From Anthopleura xanthogrammica (lineage: Eukaryota > Cnidaria > Anthozoa > Actiniaria > Actiniidae), in the NCBI GenBank assembly GCA_964019055.1, contig OZ025208.1, positions 14,948,097-15,012,096 of the forward strand: 64,000 nucleotides of DNA, given 5' to 3'. Shown in pieces: positions 12,901 to 25,300 of the stretch. The notes below the pieces were generated by a model. That model had not been told where the DNA came from. It did not search any database and saw nothing but the letters and a program-made list of their open reading frames with translations. Made by a program: the position numbers and the translations under genes. Within the stretch, counting starts at the first letter, position 1, and every line of letters begins with the position of its first letter.

Positions 12901-15162
12901 ACGGTACGGAATCCCTGACAACAAATCAGCATATCTGTTCTTAATTCTATCGAAGAATTTGAAACAATTTCAATCGTCATCATCATCATTAGCAGTCCAT
13001 CGTCATCCATCATCACCAACCACTCATGCGTATAATATATTTTACCTTTCTCATTCTCGTTTTTGACAGGACGGCGAAGACAAGTTCACATCACTGGGTA
13101 CAGGGAATAGGATTGCTACATTCTTAGCCTACGTAAGTAATTTGTATTACTCACCCCTCTCCCAAGAGGAATTTCTCGACTGATGTATGTACTATTACGA
13201 TTCTTAGCTGTCCAATATACAGGCAGGAGGTGGAACAGTGTTTACAAGAGTCGGTACAGTTGTATGGCCAAGCAAGGTAAGTCATGGTCAGCGGTGACTA
13301 GATGGATTTACTACGCATGCGTCTCTCTTTTTTGTCTCTACTTTTGAATACGGGATTCCTGTGGCGGGGAAGGGAAGGGAAAAAAACCTCTCGTTCATTC
13401 GCTCTTACTTCGTCTCCCTCGGTTACCAACCACTATAGGTATATAACCAAGAACGCCCTTAGTCGTTCCCAAAGCAGTTATTCCTTACTGCGCATGCTCG
13501 ACGAAATAACTAGTATCGCTAGTCTACGCTGCTTATGCGTCTACCTCTCAGCAATGCTAGGTTTGTGGCATGAGGCCCGCGTTCGAGTCCCATCGTACAA
13601 GCTAGTATGTGAGTTGAGTTTGTTTGATGTGTTGTTCTCTTCTATGCTACGAGGGTTTTTTCTCACGGTTTTCCGGTTTTTATCCCTCCGTAAATTCACC
13701 ATGTGCTTTGAAGGTCGTGTGCGTAAAACATTGAATGTAGCGCGGTAGTGTGTGCGTGTGCGTGTGCGTGTGCGTGTGGTGTGTGTGTGTGTGAGTGTAA
13801 AAGTAGAGTGACTAGAGACTTAAAAAATGTATTCATTATTACGACTGGTTATTAGGTCGAGCATGCGCAGTGGTGGAGGGAAGATTTTACCCAGGTTAAT
13901 CACTGTCTTATTCCTGTTTTGACCATTTCTCTCTGCAGGGAGATGCAGCGTTCTGGTATAACCTGAAGAAAAATGGCGACGGTGATGATTCTACGCGTCA
14001 TGCAGCGTGTCCTGTGTTGGTTGGAAGCAAGTGGGGTAAGATACTCCTTTTTGAAACATATATATAAACATTTATTATATGAAATAGAGTGTGATATTGA
14101 GTGACATCAAAATGATAAGATTGATATCCCTACTCCCACCAGTGGGGATACGATTTTTATCAACACTGGTGGTGTCAAATTTCGACCAATGTCAAATTCT
14201 CCATTATTTTTCATTGAAGATTTCATATAATAAACAGAACATTACATGGCCGCTTGGAGATACGAGTTTTATCTTCTCGTGCTGATATTATCTCTCAACA
14301 CTCGAAGATAAAATTCGTATCTCCGCGCGACCATGTAATATCCTATATGTAATTTACAACCATAATTCCCCGTACGGGGTTCTTCCGTGGGGTTCGCTCC
14401 ACACGCACTACCACTACATTCTATATTTACAACGTACAACACTTAACTCACATGTCGATCAGTTTTTATGGAGGGAGGAAAACCGGTGGACACATAACAA
14501 AAATATTATATGCCATTGAGTTGAGAAGTGAACGACGACCCTAATCTTGAATTGCACAGCGGCGGGAAATATCGCGTAGCACTGCATGCCACCCATATGA
14601 TCCCGGCATGCAACAAGAGATTCTCAAACATTCGACTTTTCTTGTCAAACTATTTTAGGGCGGGCATTAATGCCCCCTCCCAATTTTTTAGAGTGGAGCC
14701 CCTTCATCCTTGTGAACTGTAGGCCTCCAGCTGAGTTGACCTTAAGAACAAACCCAAGGTCAACCAATCAGAATCGAGGATTCGACATCGTATTTTGATT
14801 AGCATTTCCCATTATTCTGCCAAGAGAATTTATGAAATACTAGTTCTTCCTTCTTTAAATTAATCGTAAATGCTAGTCAAACTCATGGCGGAATTATATT
14901 TCAATCAAAAAGAAAAGTCTACATTGTATACTCGGAAAATGCTCGAAAAATGCTAACCAAAAATAGTGACCCATAATTCCTTTCGGGGAAGGCGATCAAC
15001 TCAGCTGGCTATTTACGTGTGCGGCGGAAGTTGGATAGCAGAGAAATTATGTCATTCTTTTCAAAGTAAATTATATTTCTTGTCTTTTCAGTTGCGAACA
15101 AATGGATTCACGAAGTTGGCCAAGAATTCAGAAGGAAGTGCAGCTTAAACCGTAATGAATAA
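928..15162 (+). CDS. P4HA: Prolyl 4-hydroxylase alpha subunit, complete, with three alternative versions of exon 6
   Basis: Collagen-type prolyl 4-hydroxylase alpha subunit, an ER-lumen Fe(II)/2-oxoglutarate dioxygenase. Coding exons: 928-1264, 3250-3578, 4449-4500, 5481-5701, 6520-6690, one of three alternatives (7573-7640, 8161-8231 or 9454-9524), 11491-11590, 11712-11765, 13070-13132, 13208-13276, 13939-14035 and 15092-15162. All junctions are GT-AG and in phase, giving 544 residues with a 71-bp exon 6; human P4HA1 is about 534. The start at 928 is chosen because it gives a signal peptide (MAVTSRTLSFLLLFLS); an upstream TTG-initiated frame was ignored. Order: P4Ha N-terminal coiled domain (about 22-112), peptide-substrate/TPR-like region (113-240), catalytic domain (about 340-544). 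The metal ligands are visible as H440-x-D442 (in HYEPHFD) and H510 (in TRHAACPVL), with the 2-oxoglutarate lysine K520 ten residues after H510. Some intron edges could be off by a few bases. Confidence 0.95.
4041..4356 (+). repeat. Tandem duplication (about 165 bp x 2) in P4HA intron 2
   Basis: Two neighbouring copies share ATTGAAACATGAA, TAGCCT.TGGCTAAGGAGG, AGATAAGTGTAGAATGATAG and TTAAGGCTTTGAATATAGCC, starting at about 4046 and 4212. The duplication lies wholly in an intron. Confidence 0.85.
4685..4880 (+). repeat. T-rich/C-rich low-complexity tract
   Basis: Repeated blocks of long T runs joined by GCTTC and ending in a C run near 4855-4868. The long open frame across it is a product of composition. 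Confidence 0.85.
7573..7640 (+). other. P4HA: P4HA alternative exon 6a (68 bp)
   Basis: Bounded by CTACAG| and AAAAG|GTAATA. Encodes LERATV...LETAIYRVSKS, with the final Ser codon split AG|T into exon 7. The V-type wording (RATV, YRVSKS) resembles vertebrate P4HA1 exon 9 as I recall it. It is one codon shorter than 6b and 6c but has the same phase. Confidence 0.93.
8161..8231 (+). other. P4HA: P4HA alternative exon 6b (71 bp)
   Basis: Bounded by CATCCAG| and AAAAG|GTGCTA. Encodes LRRATIKDPFSG...YRISKS, the Ser being completed by exon 7. This I-type wording resembles vertebrate P4HA1 exon 10. Inclusion together with 6a or 6c would break the reading frame. Confidence 0.93.
9454..9524 (+). other. 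P4HA: P4HA alternative exon 6c (71 bp)
   Basis: Bounded by ATAACAG| and AAAAG|GTCTGT. Encodes LRRATIQNPVTG...YRISKS. It is clearly closer to 6b than to 6a, so b and c look like the younger duplication. Confidence 0.93.
9661..9960 (+). repeat. Tandem repeat rich in GTTACCATGGC palindromes
   Basis: Two copies of about 118 bp (about 9711-9828 and 9829-9945) share CTCCTAGTAAATAGCTACTG and TTGGCATGCTTTAACTGG. Many GTTACCATGGC or GTTACTATGGCAA words occur, which resemble RFX X-box half-sites. The repeat lies just downstream of exon 6c in the intron before exon 7. Confidence 0.8.
10667..10800. mobile_element. Fold-back MITE family A, copy 1
   Basis: 134-bp near-perfect inverted repeat with ends TAGACCCCTTGCAG / CTGCAAGGGGTCTA and inner arms built on CAGCTCAATTTGGAGGGC. 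It has no coding capacity. It sits in a P4HA intron. Confidence 0.9.
11259..11400. mobile_element. Fold-back MITE family B, copy 1
   Basis: Inverted repeat with arms CGAGGTTAAGTAAAAGACTG / CAGTCTTTTACTCAACCTCG followed by GGGTCGAGTTGG. The centre carries CCAAGATGGCG. Related copies lie at 17072-17204 and 27601-27735. Confidence 0.88.
11916..12108. mobile_element. Fold-back MITE family C, copy 1
   Basis: About 190-bp inverted repeat: TTTAGCTTGGGTGTAATGTT with ACCACGTGTCATTC at the left, and GAATGACACGTGGTCT ... ACATTACGCCCAAG at the right. It lies in the intron between exons 8 and 9 of P4HA. Confidence 0.88.
12270..13069 (+). other. Intron sequence without recognised features
   Basis: I see only a short ATC/ATCATC-rich stretch near 12975-13015. 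The rest of the intron before exon 9 shows no gene or repeat family that I recognise. Confidence 0.5.
13742..13800 (+). repeat. GTGTGCGTGTGCG / TG microsatellite
   Basis: Alternating purine-pyrimidine tract in the intron before exon 11. Confidence 0.9.
14224..14348. mobile_element. Fold-back MITE family E, copy 1
   Basis: Inverted repeat: ATTACATGGCCGCTTGGAGA, TACGAGTTTTATCTTC, then GAAGATAAAATTCGTATCTC and CCATGTAAT. A second copy lies at 30309-30422. Confidence 0.87.
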
Positions 15163-16378
15163 ACCTCACACGCTATATGTTCATGCTCAGAAATAAGGGA
15201 GACAATTATGTGTTGCTATGGTAACTACAAAAATTGCTAACCACTCCTAATAATCCCAGGTGGAATAAGGTACGTCCACGTAGACGTGGCAGGAATAATT
15301 CGAGAGGCCATACCTGGCCAAAAGTATCCAGGTAGAGAAGTACAATTTGTCCGAAAACAGAGATATTAGATAACCTTTGCATAATTGTTCTTTAAAGGAA
15401 ATATTTTTTTAAAAATTGATAACGCACTGCTATAAATCATCTTAGAATTTTGTAATTATTAAGCTATAGAGAATATATAACTATAATTGTAACAGATAAT
15501 ATTTACAAATATATATTAATTGCTCTTTGATTGTTGACAAGTATTTCCTTGATTATTGTTTATTTTATATTATTTTCTTGTTTGGGCGTTGGTGATTGAT
15601 TTAGTTTGGCTTTTGTGACGTCAATCACAAGATCACGTGATAAAGTAATAAATAGATATTCTTTGATCTTTCCGAAGTTCAGAGGAAGACTGGTAACGAT
15701 TTCTTGGAGCAAAGGATTGTGGGAATGATTTGGGGACGTCAGATGCATGGCGGAACTTCTCATACTCCTCTGCATCACGATCTCGTTAGAGTTCTTCCTT
15801 TGAACTCGAAAAAGGTGAATTGACAACATTTTATACCGGAGCGTTGAAAAATCATCCATTTTTTTTTTTTTTTGCGTTTCACTTTGGGACATCTTGTCTC
15901 ATAGATTGCGCGGTGTTGGCCCACAATTCGGAAGAGGTTGTGCCAATGAAATGGAAGTTCACACGGTGCAACATTTCGCGAAATATTGCAGGCAATGTTG
16001 CTGAAGTAGGATCGTTTTCTACTTCAGTAACAATATTAATGCGTGCAACAAATTGCGTCGTGTGACCTGGCTTACTACATCGATTGCATGCAACATTGCG
16101 CGTAATGATGTACCGTGTGTCCGTAACTTTAGTATCGGAGCCATCAAACCTGCGTCTATAGGTTAACCTGAGCTAGAAGTCGAGCTTCACACAGGATATA
16201 AACCACGTAAATAGAATAGTATGTTTCCACCCAGTGACATTTAACACTGGTAACTCCAGTCTGCATAGTACTTGTTCATTCGTATGTGTCCACCAATTTT
16301 AACTCCCGACTGTTCGCCCTTCGTCGGGCCTCCATCGTGACGGACTCGTGAATCACTCGGGGTTTGAATGCTCATCGA
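15163..16378. other. Convergent 3' region between the two P4HA genes
   Basis: No coding exon on either strand. An AATAAA overlaps the stop codon of the left gene (about 15157-15162), and further A/T-rich candidates occur to about 15560. A palindromic segment built on GTGCAACATTTCGCG / GTGCAACAAATTGCG lies at about 15960-16070 and looks like another short inverted-repeat element. Confidence 0.6.
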
Positions 16379-19300
16379 TTACTCATCTTTGTTCAGTCCA
16401 CATGGACGTGAAAACTCGTTGCCATACTCATGGATCCACTTGTTAGCGACTGGAAGGAAAAACAATTGGTGACAACAAATAAAAGCAGATATCGAAGGAG
16501 TAAGAAAAGACGCTTGTTTCACAAATCATCTGGACCGTAAGGACTCGGTATAGTGAGCACTTAAGATAACCGTGCTACATTTTTGGACAGCTTGACATGT
16601 GCAGTACGTTTTTTAAAACTTTGTGATCTTATGTGAAATCGCGCAAACAAACTTTTGAGCGTGCGTGCACCTTACATAACCTCTTTAGCTTGGGTTGTAT
16701 AATGTTTTCCCATTACAGACTAAATGCCATTCACTTGAGAATAAGATTAATTTTCTGAGTGGTATCCATATTCATGTTTCTCGTCATGAACAACAGCTAA
16801 ACAAAGAGATCATACTATAAGGAATGACAAATGAAATGGGAAAACATATTTCTCAAGCTAACGAGGTGTATTCCCCGTGCATTGGACTTACCCCATTTGT
16901 CACCCAGCAAGACAGGACAACCAGCGTGTAGCGTATCCAAATCTCCTTCACCAGATTTCTTCAGGTTATACCAAAACAATGCGTCACCCTATTGAAAGAA
17001 ATAGTATCGAGAATAAAACCTTTGTTATGCCCACGTAAACTCATCTTGAAGCCCTTGCTTGGAGCCTTTCCTAGGTTGAGGAAAAGACTGGGTCGAGTTT
17101 GCAATGCATTGTGGGGGACAGATTTCCAAGATGGCGTCTGTTTCGTCCTTCAAAAAAGTCACAATACACTGCAATTCCAACTCGATCCAGTTTTTTTTTC
17201 CATGGTGATGAATGATTTACTGTGCTGTCAAGCTGTCTTTGCACTAGTTTTCACATATATACCTTACTCGGCCTTGAATGCACGTTGAGTTTTACGAACA
17301 CCGTGGCACCGCCAGCTTGGACATCAGATAACTGTAGAATAACTGTTCATGAGTCATGTCAATCAGGTAGGGTGGGAGGGGGGAGAGAGGGTTGTAAGTA
17401 GAATATCATGGACAACCATTGATTACATTAACGAACCCTTGATTCGACCAGGCTTCTTCCGCAGGCTCTCTCTCATTCTTTCTTTTCACTGGGCTTCCTG
17501 TCTTGGCAAAATTATTATACACACAGGTAGCCCAACAACAACGAAAAATACAGAAGATAAAACTCCTTCGGAGAAGCTAAAGGCTATTGTTGTGTTTCAA
17601 TCAGCTGATAAAAGTCTTTAAATCTCATTATCTGTACCAAATTTTATTCAAACAATGACCACCATGTGCTGTCAGCCAGAAAAATAATTATTGAAAACTT
17701 AATTCCGTACGATACCGGAAATGACGTCAAGTGAAATTCAGCTATAGATTCGACCCCAGTCTTTTAGACAATGATTTTGTTTCCGGTGACCAAGAGGAAC
17801 GCAGGCTCACAGCAATAATAACGATACATATCCAGTCTGATACTCACATAAAACATCAAAGTTGCTATCCTGTTTCCCAAGCCTAGTTTTCTAATGGGGG
17901 ATATCGACATATTCTAGAAAATAATAATAATAATTAGCAATGATAATAACAATAATCTCGAGACGTCATATAAAGAATTTGCACACAGGTGTATCCCAAG
18001 TATAGATCCCTTGCAGCACGTCGGAATGCAGCTCAATTTTGAGGATAAAACAAATGAATTTCAATCTCCTGAGAATTGGGAACTATTGTTTTGTCCTCCA
18101 AATTGAGCTGCATTCCAATGTGCTGAAGAGGGTCTATTCTATTCTACTGAGAAGCGTTATCCGGGCTCAGAAATTTAAGCAAATCGTAACCACGGTAACG
18201 CAAAGACCGTTGACATACCAGGGCGTGGTCGACGTGAGGCTCGTATTGACCTCCTAGTCCATAATTATTAACCTGTAAAATCAACAAAAGAGCTTATAAA
18301 TTATAATTTATGGGTTACTCTAGTTTCCCCCCTGCTAGTTTTACCTTCCTTCTCCCCCTCCCCTCCCCTGACGGTGTATTTTTACCTGTAAGTGCTCAGC
18401 TGTGTTCATATTCAGACCAGTCATTACACCAATTCTTTGGTTGATCTTCTGCACGAGTTCGCTTTCCTGCTCTAGCAACCAAGCACTGCCAAACAATAAA
18501 CAATAAACTATGTAAATCCAATCGTAAAGGAGCCCTCTTCGCTAGTTGCCCGTGGCAACCCATCTAAAAATAAGTTTTTTTTCCACAAAAAAAGAAGGTC
18601 CACCCACACATATATGCAGCCCATGGCAGTGGGGTGCCTGTGGCCTCCCTTCCCCTGGCATTTTGATTTGAATATGTTTTTGGAAAGCAATATGAGAGAA
18701 GACGAGTAGTAGCTGATAAAAGGATATTTGAGGTATTTTAGATATTAATACCGTTCAATATTTTCCAATGCCTTTTTTTTTTTTTACTCAACTTTTTGCT
18801 TATTCTGTAATCCGCCAGTTCTGTTATTCCTGTTTCTAGATTGTTGACTCCAGCCCGCAGTAACTGTTACGAAGAGTATGCAATCAATAGAGGGTTGGGT
18901 ATTAGTTAGAACCGGAAATGCAGTATAAAAACCACAGGGAGCCCGATTTAGACGAAAATACAATTCGAAATAGTTTTTCACGCGCCTTTATAATTTTCCT
19001 ATAGTATCCTATATCGTTCTATACATTTCTACATAGGACACCATAGAGGAATAGACTGACATCTTTAGCGCTAGCTTGGGCGTAATTTTTTCTAAATTCT
19101 GACCGCGTGTCATTCCCTTGAGAATAAGATTCTTTGTTTGAGTTTTATCCATATTCACGTGTCTTCTCATGTGCAACTGTTAAACAAAGAAATGATACTC
19201 AAGGGAATGACACGTGGTCTGAAATGGGAAAACACTACGCTCAAGCTAAACAGGTTCAACATCCACATCCATGCACACTGAATGTCTTACCTTGGGACGG

Positions 19301-22300
19301 GCCAGTGATATAATCTCATCCACCTCATTATCACTCAGCACATCGCGAAATATTTCAATTCGTGGAGTTAAACTCAGTATTTCCACCTTAGAAGGCCTCG
19401 AATAAGATCCCCGATGTCTGTTGTCATAGTAACAGTTCAATCTAGGATTGTTGCTAGGTAACGGCACAGTTTGATCGGCCTTACGACATTGTTTGGTGTA
19501 ATTAATCATGAACTCATCTTCGTCGTCGTCGTCGTCGGATAATCGTTCACCTGCTTTATTCTTCGCCACTAGTCCCTCCATGATTCTAAGATTCTCGTTC
19601 AAAACTTCATCCGAGGGATCTGGAGGTCATAAAGATACAGGAAGCCCAAATATAGGTTAGCTGACTTTTATTGAATCATGCAGTAGATTTTGTGACAAAC
19701 TGACTTTATTGATAGCTTTGCCTAACCAACCAATGGTAGCGCAATATCTCTATTATCCAATCAGAAGTCCCAGGGTAACGCCATGAGACAAGTGACCTTC
19801 TGAAAAATCACGCCATACCTTCAGTACTGTCACGCTCACTGTCACGCTCATTGTCACCCACCCAGCATACGTTTCAAATAGACCCCTTTCACGTGACGTC
19901 AAAACAATGAGCTCAATTCGGAGGGCAAAACAAAACAATTTCAAGCTCCTGAGAATTGGACCCTATTGTTTTGGCCTCCAAATTGAGCTGCATTTCAACG
20001 TACTGCAAGGGGTCTATACCACGTTATTTACAAGGACTATATATGTTCTCGTTCAAGACTATAATAATGAACAATCGAGTATGAAGTAATAAAAGAAGAA
20101 TCTTACCGAAGCGAGACATTTCTTGATAATAACTTAAAGACTTGTTGTAGTTTGCGAACTGACAAGAGAAAAGAAAGAGTCATTCAGGTCATGTGATAAC
20201 TGCAAGGAACACATGACATCTTGAACTGAGTGCTAGGCCTTAGCAACCAAGCCTTTATATACTATTACAGCCAGAATCCCTAGCGCGCTTTCTCTTGATT
20301 AGTTAGTTATCACCGATGGACTAGTTCGACGATACGGCAGCCATATTGAATCGCAAGGCATTATGGATCGTCCGGGAGACAAAACAAAGCAAAGATGGCG
20401 GATAAGATAGAGAGTTTCATTCAGTTATTTGTCTTTCTGTCATGTCCATCTTCTTAATTCATCTCTTGTCAAATTGTCTTGTAGTGAATTGTTAATGTTA
20501 ATCGACGCTATTACTGTGACAAAGTTTCGCATATTTGCTCCCTACCAAGATGGCCGCCGTATCGTCGAAGAATTCGATCCATTATCATACGCTATTTTAG
20601 CTCACGAGGGAGTAAAAAAGTAAATTCGCAAGCGAACGAATGCTTCCAAATTCACATGTCGTCTTTCAGCTGGTTATGTTGCCTTAACCTGTTACAACTC
20701 GCTCACTTTTGACAAAAATCGCTAATCTTACCAGGTATTCTATGAACGCCAGGTGATTCAAAACTTCGTTTCGGTTTGTATCTTCAGCCATGTCGCGCAA
20801 GGCATACTGGGTATTACCCATCATGCTAATCGTGCTTTCCATCCACGTCTTAGCCAATAGTCTTTGTCCATTCCCGTAGGCTTGGCGACCGAGCCGAAAG
20901 CTGTCCATTACTGTAAGCCGATTGGTTATCGATCGCGTATCGATTTGAACTTGGGGTAATGACGTGGGAATTGAGCGCGATTCGCTTTTAATCCTCTGAT
21001 CGATGGATTGACGTACTTGCCGCGAGTGATCATTGATTAGTCCTTCAGTGCATACGGTTTTTACCGAGAGCTTATCGATTTTCCCTTGCAATATATTCTG
21101 AGGGCTGATTTCGTAAACTTTGCCGAGTCGAAGCAAGGCGTTCATCGCTCCATCAAAATCCATTGTAGAGTACAGATTCAACGACTCATTCTGTTCTGAT
21201 AAAACCTTTAAAAACTCTGGAAAAGAAAGAAGAGAAAATAGATAACATAAGAGTAAGTCATGAGAAACTTTCATTTTAATATTTGCAAACAGTTTTTCGG
21301 TTTTTCATAAACGTTCAGATAAACATACTGAGTGATTCAGTGATCCTTTGATCCCCAGTTCTACATCATCTTCAATTTCTCTCTGGTCTGTGTTGGGGGA
21401 GGGGAGGGGTGGGGGGACTTGCGCACCATCGGCTTCATGAAAGATCGCTAAAGAGACTCAAAGTACCGCTTTTTGGTAATGATTTAATTATTTATTTTTT
21501 CCCTTTCTTATCGAATGCAAATGCAGATACTGAAAGAATCCTCTCGCTATTACTCAGTTCTGTTTTGATTGTAAATTGGATTTTTTTACTTTTTTTTAAA
21601 ACACTTATAAGGTGATACAATCAAAAAATTATTTTACAAATAAATATACATAACAAAAAAAACTCAATGGGCTCAATAAGATTGATTTTTTACTTGTTTT
21701 TGTTTGTTTTGTCGTATTTTATTTGTATTCTATTAATACATTTTGATAATCCATTATCATCTTTCCGTACGTCACACCAAATATTTAAATTGGGATATTT
21801 TTCAAACCTTACTAACATCACCAGATTGTTTTTCTATTTTTCACTCAAACAACATTTCTATCTTATCTCGTTTGTTTTAATCGGAACCCAGAGAGAGTTT
21901 ATCGCGAAGGTCAAACGATCGCACAGTTGGAGATTAAAGGTGTTCATTTTGTACCAAACCACAAACACATTACTTTGGGTCTTCGGGGTGAGAATCGATC
22001 AATCAAGGAGAATATCAAGGAAACTGGCTGATCTGGGCGGGAATTCCTTCGAGGGTGTGGCCATGGGAGGGGGCTGTGCGAGAAGATGACTCGTGAATCA
22101 TTTGCATATTTGCACGTGGAGAGTAGTTTAGTCGGAGAGAAGAAGGAGCGTAGAGAGAGTGAGTCAATGTGTGATCAAGGAATGAACAATTTATCTAGAC
22201 ATTGTCAAGGAATCTAGTATTTAAATCGTCAAGGAAGAATGTTATATATTCATCGTTCAGTCTCAAGAATCTTGTGTTATGCATTAAGATAAATCGGAAT

Positions 22301-25300
22301 AAATTCAAGGAAAGAATCGACAAATACAACAGAGACAAGCCGGCAAAGATGGCTTTTTAAAAAGAGCAAGGCGGAATTACACGGAGCATTTTTCTCTGCA
22401 ACTTGTCTCGCAACACAAGTTGCCAAAGCAAGATGGCTTACATGGAAGAACGGAGAAGAATTAGAATTCTACTTTTCGCAACAATTGCTACAACTTGTCT
22501 CACAACATTTTTTAAATTGCACTGAAGGTTACAAGCCGCAAAGCTCCATGCAATGTGTGTCGCTACGCCCTTGTGAGACAAGCTGAAGTGAAAAATGCTC
22601 TGTATAATCGCGCCTTAGGGTGGGCTACAAGAGTATGGTCAGTGAACTGCAACAGCAATCAGTCTTCAGACGGATTAGTGACCTGATGTCCGCTGATGAA
22701 AGCACGCGTCACTGAAAAAAAAAACAACGTCGGACAAAAAAGTAACAACCAGGTTTTAATAGCTCTCAAACTAAAAGAGTTTTAAAATTCTAACTCTTGC
22801 ATTGGTCATTGCGGAAATACTAGGAACTAGGTTGAAGTCGATGTTCGTTGGACTGACTACATTCGAAGTGAACATTATGTCTGATGAAGACGTCTCCGCA
22901 CAGTTAGAGTAAAAATTTGTAGTTAGTACATTTTAGGTCTGATTTATACACACTTCATTTCTAGGTTCTATGAGAAATGGTTTCGTCAGCACCGAAGCAA
23001 ATTTCCGAAAAGACTGAATAAAAATTACAGTTGCTATATTTTTTTGTGTTATTTTTTGTTGTTGTGCATAGAATCTTTCAACAAAGTATCGTGAGCCCAA
23101 AAGGATGTAATGTAAAAGTGTTGATACTGTACTATTGATAAGGAATTTTAAGCTTTTAATCCTGTGAAAATTGACCCATATGAGTTGCCCTTTGCCAGGA
23201 ACCCATTTCTGGAACTCCTTCTAGAACGCGTTCTTGTGCAAGTACAGAGGGCATCATTTCTCGGTGATATTTTCTAACATCGTGTTTAGGGTGCCTCTTG
23301 ACAGCATTATGCATTCCATAACTGCCACAGCTTGCCATTGTTTTTTGTCATACTCACTCTGTTGTCGTGGAAACGCTTGGACACCGACCCGCGCTCCCTA
23401 ATTTGTTGGGGGTTTATGCCCCCCCCTCCCCCCCCGGGGGGTTCATGTCAGTACCATCCTCTTGCACTCAAAGACTAAAAATAATCTATATAGTCAATCT
23501 GTGTTTCTGAAGGTTCTTTAGCTTGTACAAAAAGAATCTCCAAGAGTTGAAACTTGAATTAAATTCGAGGTTATGGCGCGATTACACGAAGCAATTCAGT
23601 CTCTGCAGCTTGTCTCGCAACGGCGTTGCGACACAAGTTGCATGGAGCATTGCGGCGTGTAACCTACAGTGCAATTTGAAATTTTTTGCCATGCAATGCA
23701 AGTTGCCGTAATCGTCGCGAAAAGTAGAATTCTTTTCTACTTTTGGCAATGATTGTGTCTTCCTAGCACCTTGTAAACCCTCTTGTACGCCGTTGCGAGA
23801 CAAGTTGTAGAGAAAATTGCTCCGTGTAATCGCGCCTTAAAAGTCCAAATAACCTGATAAACTCCGTTTGCAGACGTACACAATACAGACGAGAAAAACT
23901 ACCTGCATTTAAATAAACACGGCTGCGGAATTTTACATTAAAATCGAGGTTACTTAGTTGGTGCTGGGAGTGCTGGGAACACTTTCCAAGATTTGATGAA
24001 AGAGTCAGAGATCTGGACGTATACGGGAAAAAATTAGACGGTCAAGTGAACTACAAGATATCTTTTCTACTTCTAATTAAATTTACAAAGAAAAAGAAAG
24101 TCGTAGTTCTAATAAATTCGTAGCTCTATAATTTCTTCTTCATCATCCCCCGCTGACCCGTGCCAATCATCAAGATACTCACTAAACTAGTTCAACAACC
24201 TACATGCACTGATAACAATGTATATAGTCTACAAATGACCTCTAAATCAATCCATCAAAGTGCGCGGCTTTAAAAGCTGTAAGAGGTTGGATTTCTGTCC
24301 TGTTTTCTCAAGATACGTTGCCTGGCGACTTGTAACTCCAATAATATTTTGCCTGAGTCTAGAAACTAATGGATATCGCACAAGAAATGCGTCCTTATCA
24401 TCTGTATCATGTTCTGTGCTAAGGTTCTATGTTAAAGGCGCGCTGATCTACTATCTCGTTTGCTTTCAAGCTGTACATTTAACAATTAAGTTATAATTGA
24501 TTAGAGCGGTGACCATGATGCTACAATTAAAACCATATTGCAAGCTTTCAGTTCCTAAACTCAACACTTTGAATTTCCTCCAGCTAGGATTAAGAGGCGA
24601 TTGTTGTAGTTTCTACGCAAATGAGTCCCTGAACAGAAATCTTGGATATGAGAAGGCTAAAATGTTGTTAAATAATTTATCTGTCTGATCACATAATTAA
24701 GCTCCAAATTTGATCATCAATCTGTACTCGGAAAACTATATATCGAAGTAATTATCACTTTTACGCTTTCAAATACCTTAAACAAACAAATATAATCAGA
24801 CCCCTCGCAGCACATCGGAATACAGCTCGATTTGGAGGGCAAAACAAAAGAATTTCAATCTCCTGAGAATTGGAACCTATTGTTTTGCCCTCCAAATTGA
24901 GCTGCATTCTCACGTGCTGCAAGTGGTCTATTTGTAATCGATGATGAGAATGCTTTTATATCTCTGTATTTCACAGCATGAACGTTGATTCCTGTTGATT
25001 TTCTACGTTTAATGGTGATTTTATCATCAGTTTTCTTGGCAAACGTACTAATTCACATACTCCTAAAAAGTTAATACTTTTATGAATATCCTGATGTTGA
25101 TATTTAACGTATTTAGTTTCGCCGAATCAAGCAGATGCGCGGCCCCTTCTACTCCTTCTTACGATGGCTGAACTAAAGGAGAATTAGTAAAATTGAAGTG
25201 CTTAAAAAAGTGACTTATATGTATGACATTACCTTCACGTGATTCGCGCTGTGGCAGTTGCTTTCCAACGTCTTCCCAATCCTTGCCAAATCGATTCAAG

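Noticed and set aside
13575..13595. GTTCGAGTCCC, a tRNA B-box-like word
   Set aside because: No matching A box or cloverleaf could be formed around it. It may come from a decayed tRNA-type SINE but cannot be called a tRNA gene.
13302..13748. 148-codon plus-strand open frame
   Set aside because: Sits inside a P4HA intron, has no family motif and the composition of translated non-coding DNA.
21667..22089. 140-codon plus-strand open frame rich in Phe/Leu
   Set aside because: A/T-rich composition in an intron of the opposite-strand P4HA gene; hydrophobic only because of T-rich codons.
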